Source of the DNA: Mycteria americana
Lineage: Eukaryota > Chordata > Aves > Ciconiiformes > Ciconiidae
Reading direction: 5' to 3'
Length of the DNA stretch: 64,000 bases
NCBI RefSeq assembly: GCF_035582795.1
Contig: NC_134370.1
Coordinates: 46,735,501 to 46,799,500, forward strand
Shown here: positions 60,689 to 64,000 of the stretch, in pieces
Position numbering within the stretch: position 1 is the first letter of the stretch
Layout: each line of letters starts with the position of its first letter
Program-made: the position numbers and the translations under genes
The notes under the pieces: model-generated
Seen by the model: the letters and a program-made list of their open reading frames with translations, nothing else
Database searches by the model: none
Told to the model about the DNA's origin: nothing

Positions 60689-63600
60689 ATGCAGGAAGGT
60701 GAGCAGCCGCCTGGGAGTCAGTGGGCAGCTCGGCCTGGGCGATCCCCCTTGTCCTGCAGTGCAAAAAGTGCCGCCGCCTGTGCGTTTGAGCCCCAAGAGA
60801 CCACCCCAAAAAGCCCCGTGGCATCCCCGGGCACGGGAGGCTGAGCATCCCCGTTTTTCCAAATCTCCCTTCCTCCCGAGATGGGTGCCTGGGGCCCCCT
60901 TTTGCAGCCCAGCATGCCTGGCCACCGGGTGGGAGTGAACCCCTGGGTTGTGCCTGCTGGGTTGTTTCCACCTCCATGTCCTGTTTCTACGCAGCCATTG
61001 TGATCACCGAGCAGCCGATCTCTGTCTCTGTCCCCATGGGATACTCCTTCACCCTGCGGTGCAGAGCTGAGGGACACACGTCGCTGCAGTACCAGTGGTT
61101 CTGTCAGCACCAGGTAATGGTGGGAGCAGAGCTGGCCCTGGGTATGGCACCAGGCTTGGTCCCTGCCTGCAGTGGTGGAGCTGGACTTCTGTGGGTAGAC
61201 CTGGTGGGAACCAGGAGGCTAGAAGGAGAAGGGGATAGGATGTGTGTGCATGCTAAGAGCTTGTGCAGATGCTGGGAGGGGCCGTGCAATGGAAAAGCTC
61301 CTTCTGCATCCCTGCGACTGGAGGAGGGGAGGAAACCAGGGATTTCCACTGTTCCTGCTCTTACGAGGGGCCTGCTGGTGCCTTCTGTTACCAGTGATGA
61401 GAGGGGACTCGCTGCCCACTGCCTGTGTTTTCCCTTTAGTCTGTCTGCTGCCAGATTCCTGGTGCCACCAAGCAAGATTTGCCCATCACTGCACAGCAGA
61501 CCCAACTTTACACCTGCAGAATCAATGACCTCTACAAAAATGCCATCTTCTCTGACTGGGTGAAGGTGGAAGTCCATCAGTGTGTTGCCAGAGGTATGAG
61601 TGTGTCTTCTAGCTTTTCTATATTTTATGCTTTGCCCACCCTTGCAACAGTGATCCTGTGCAGTTCCTGGGGCAGTGTGTCCTCCCAGATTGAAAATCAC
61701 AATACAGGATTGCTTCAGTGACGTGAGCCTGCAGGTCTAAGTGAGACCTCTGCGTCCATCCTGTGGATAGTTCAGGTCCCTGTCATGGTCCCAATAACCC
61801 CAGCTGTATGTACCTGCTCCTCCTGCTGATCACTCGCCATGGGTTTCCCAGAGTTATACCAGGTGTTTGCCTGTTTGTGTTGGGCAGAGGGACTGGAAGA
61901 GGCAATCTGGCTATTTCAAAGCTGAGCAAAAATAACTCCAGGTGTGGTTGACCTCAGCAGGTTGACTGCGCCCTTGCCAGGAAAGGGCGAGTGTCAGGTT
62001 TGGGAAGCCAGAGGAAGGGCTTTGGCATGTTGTTTACTATTGTGGGTGTTGCTCTCAAGGATTCCCTGCTTCCAGAGCAGAAAGGTGCAGCAGTGACATC
62101 CCGTGGAATGGCATCTCTTGGTGCAGGTGGAAAAAGCTTGCTTTTCTGGCAGTATGCACAGAGTCCTGTACAGGGGGGAAGAATCACTGTTGTTTGCTGT
62201 CCTTGTGGAGGGAGGACCAATTCCGTGTCACTGCTTTACAGGACTGCCCCCTCGGCTCTGGCGAGGAGAACCGGTCATCGTCCTCAACCCCACCGAGCAG
62301 AGGGTGGAGGTGGGGAAGCCATTACAGCTGCAGTGTGCTGCCATGGGGGTCCCAGCCCCCAGCTACCAGTGGTACCGGAATGGGCACCTGCTGGAACACC
62401 AGAAGAAAAAAAAACTCTGGGTAACATTGCCTTGGGATAGTTCAGAAACTTTAGCTGCTGAGGTGGGTGATGGGAGAAGCTCATTGCTGGATGGTGGGCA
62501 TGGGAGAGCCTCAGAAGCCTTGGAGATAATGCTGAAAATTGTGTTATTGTCATCCTGGATGTGACAGGTGGCAGTCCTTAAGCCTGGCTCATGTCTGCAT
62601 GTCAAGGCTCAGGCGTGCTTTGGCCTGTGTGATCAGGTGAATGCCAGCAGAAAGCAGTCTCTCCTTGCCTGTCCTCCCTGTCTCTCCAGCCCTTGAGAAG
62701 CAGCCTTATGCTCAGCTATCTTTCCCTGCCACGTTGCAGGGCTGTGAGAAAGCACTCCACGTATCACCCTTGTTGCTTTGATAGCTGACTGAAGGACTCC
62801 GGGTGAAGAGGGAATACATTTTATGGGCTTCTTTCAAAGCTGTGGATGTTCTCTAAGAAGTAACCAATTCATAGATGCATTAAGGGCTCTCAGCACGTCT
62901 CTCGCCTTTTTGCTGCAGTGGCACAAGAACAGCTATTGTATGTCTGTGCAGGGGACTGTGGAGTGATGGAGCTGCGGGAATGCTGTTTGCCTGCAGGAGA
63001 GCTAGAAGGAAAAGTGGTTAGTCCCAACAGTCAGGGAGACAGCAAAAGGTCTGGGTTTATTTTGGGTCACTGGCTGAATGTAAATCAGTGCTGTCTTCTT
63101 GATGCAAGAAAGGCAGATTTCCTTCTGGGGCATCATGTGAAAGGTAACAAAGACGAGAGATCCAATCTCTTCTCAGTAGTGATAGATGATATTACAGGGG
63201 ACAGTGGGCTCAGACTGCACTTTTCACAGGGAAGTTCAGGCTGGGGATTAGGAAGAGGTTCTTCATTTGGAATTGGGTGGTGCTGCACTGGAGCCAGAAA
63301 GGCAGCGAGATTTCTGTCCTTGGAGGTTTTCAGTACTCTACTAGACAAAGCCATGGCCAACCTGACCCAGTGGTGGCTTTAGTTCTTCTCCGAGCAGGAG
63401 TCTGGGCTGGAGAACCACAGAGGTCCTTGCCAGCCAGTGCTGCTCTGATTCTTGTCTTATGTCAAGAGAGGTGGATAAGAGTTGAAAACTTGCCATAAGA
63501 GAGCAATGGGCATGATCAGAAGTCTAGAAAATGTCACCTAAGAGGAAAAACAGGCAACCTTCTGATACTGGCCATGCACCGTCCTCCCAGTGTGGCTCCT

Positions 63601-64000
63601 GGGGCAGAGTATGGCTATGACACAGGGTTTGGGGGCTGATGGAAAAAGAAGGGAAGGCATTTGGGCAGAGGATTCTTGCGCTTTAGAAGCTGGGGTCAGC
63701 AGCAGACCTTAGTGCATGGCCTTCCTGACCTTCTTAGAAAGACAAAAGTCATGGGAAATCTCAGCTTTGTAAGGCAAGGAATGAGGTCTCAGCGAACAGC
63801 AAAAAAGACTTGTTATTCCAGGAACACGGGTGTCCTTGCAGATACCAGCAGGGGGCTGCAAACTTTCACCATAAATAATGTGTCTTAACTTTTGATCTGT
63901 CTAGATCACCCACGCAAAGGTCAGTGACTCCGGCACGTACCTCTGCTGTGCCTCCAATAGCCACGGAGAGCACTGGACCAACGCCGTGGATATTCACATA
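60689..64000 (+). CDS. MALT1-like type 1 paracaspase (probable PCASP2), 5' part, Ig1-Ig2
   Basis: Homologous to the Ig1-Ig2 region of MALT1, the protease and scaffold of CARD-BCL10-MALT1 signalling to NF-kB. Proposed exons: 60689-60698 (ATG CAG GAA G), 60995-61113, 61440-61593, 62242-62420 and 63905 to beyond the window end; splice sites and phases agree (186 codons). Ig1 reads FTLRCRAEGHTSLQYQWF, then YTCRIND and FSDWVKVEV, against MALT1 CCRATGHPFVQYQWF, VCRVNNN and FSQWSQLDV. Ig2 reads VIVLNPTEQ, LQLQCAAMGVPAPSYQWYRNG, KKLW, VSDSGTYLCC, against MALT1 LQICVEPTSQ, LQCVAVGSPIPHYQWFKN, KKLYM, HQGTYWCH. The caspase-like domain and Ig3 should lie past the window. Identity is too low for MALT1 itself, and the ALPK3 neighbour points to the MALT1 ohnolog. 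The start is inferred: it is the only phase-compatible ATG close by, with an in-frame stop at 60659-60661. It would leave the protein without a death domain. Confidence 0.8.
63060..63480 (+). mobile_element. Degraded CR1/L3-type LINE in MALT1-like intron
   Basis: Recognisable motifs in order: ggctgaatgtaaatcagtgct, aagaaaggcaga, atccaatctcttctcagt, gggctcagactgcac, gggaagttcaggctggggattagg, aagaggttcttc, ccttggaggttttcagtactc and cacagaggtccttgccagcc. An internal deletion removes most of the RT tail. A 154-codon open frame that overlaps it is not a host exon. Confidence 0.75.
63500..63560 (+). mobile_element. Short CR1/L3 RT-tail remnant
   Basis: The text gagcaatgggcatgatcagaagtctagaaaatgtcacctaagaggaa, written here in part, matches a well-known CR1/L3 segment. 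It lies out of order after the 3' end of the preceding element, so it is a separate insertion or a rearranged piece. Confidence 0.5.

Noticed and set aside
60120-60977. 285-codon open frame on - over the paracaspase first-exon region
   Set aside because: Arg/Gly/Pro-rich composition explained by CpG-island sequence, without start context or conserved motif.
62918-63382. 154-codon open frame on + between paracaspase exons
   Set aside because: It overlaps a decayed CR1/L3 element and has no Ig or caspase motifs. The Ig2 domain continues correctly from 62420 to 63905 without it.
1-64000. Retrovirus, LTR or Polinton remnants and CRISPR arrays
   Set aside because: No gag, pol or envelope-like frames, no paired long terminal repeats and no regularly spaced short repeats were seen by eye.

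Overview
The window looks like vertebrate nuclear DNA, most likely from a bird. It holds spliced genes with short introns, CpG-rich first exons, and 5'-truncated CR1 LINE fragments whose 3' end carries the sauropsid ATTCTGTGATT-type tail. I saw no bacterial genes, no CRISPR array and no recognisable retrovirus or LTR element.

Layout: 1-7560 is intergenic, with one old CR1 remnant and, at its right end, a G-rich telomere-like tract (about 6930-7290). At 7561-8202 two identical tRNA-His(GUG) genes face each other in an inverted duplication. A GC-rich block near 9.1-10 kb probably holds the first, non-coding exon of SLC28A1. The 17 coding exons of SLC28A1 (CNT1, a Na+-coupled nucleoside transporter) run on + from 11019 to 19279. 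ALPK3 (alpha-kinase 3, a striated-muscle M-band protein) fills 21244-54459 on -. Its 14 coding exons join with consistent phases into a 1516-residue protein. From about 60.2 kb to the window end, on +, lies the 5' part of a MALT1-like paracaspase gene (Ig1 and Ig2 only), head-to-head with ALPK3.

The most interesting item is the last gene. In human, ALPK2 (-) and MALT1 (+) sit head-to-head beside ZNF532, while ALPK3 sits beside ZNF592 with no paracaspase between. A MALT1-type gene head-to-head with ALPK3 is what is expected if it is the 2R ohnolog of MALT1 (paracaspase 2, PCASP2), lost in mammals. The only phase-compatible ATG found would start the protein directly at Ig1, without the MALT1 death domain.

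Other points: SLC28A1 carries CNT3-like residues at all four positions known to set CNT1/CNT2 substrate selectivity. ALPK3 has a 33-nt microexon behind a tandem acceptor, and an Asn where most alpha-kinases have the second active-site Asp. SLC28A1 and ALPK3 are convergent, with possible 3' ends only about 280 bp apart, whereas in human they lie in tandem. The genes do not form one pathway; what links them is ancient synteny. Gene names and human comparisons come from remembered protein sequences, not from a search.
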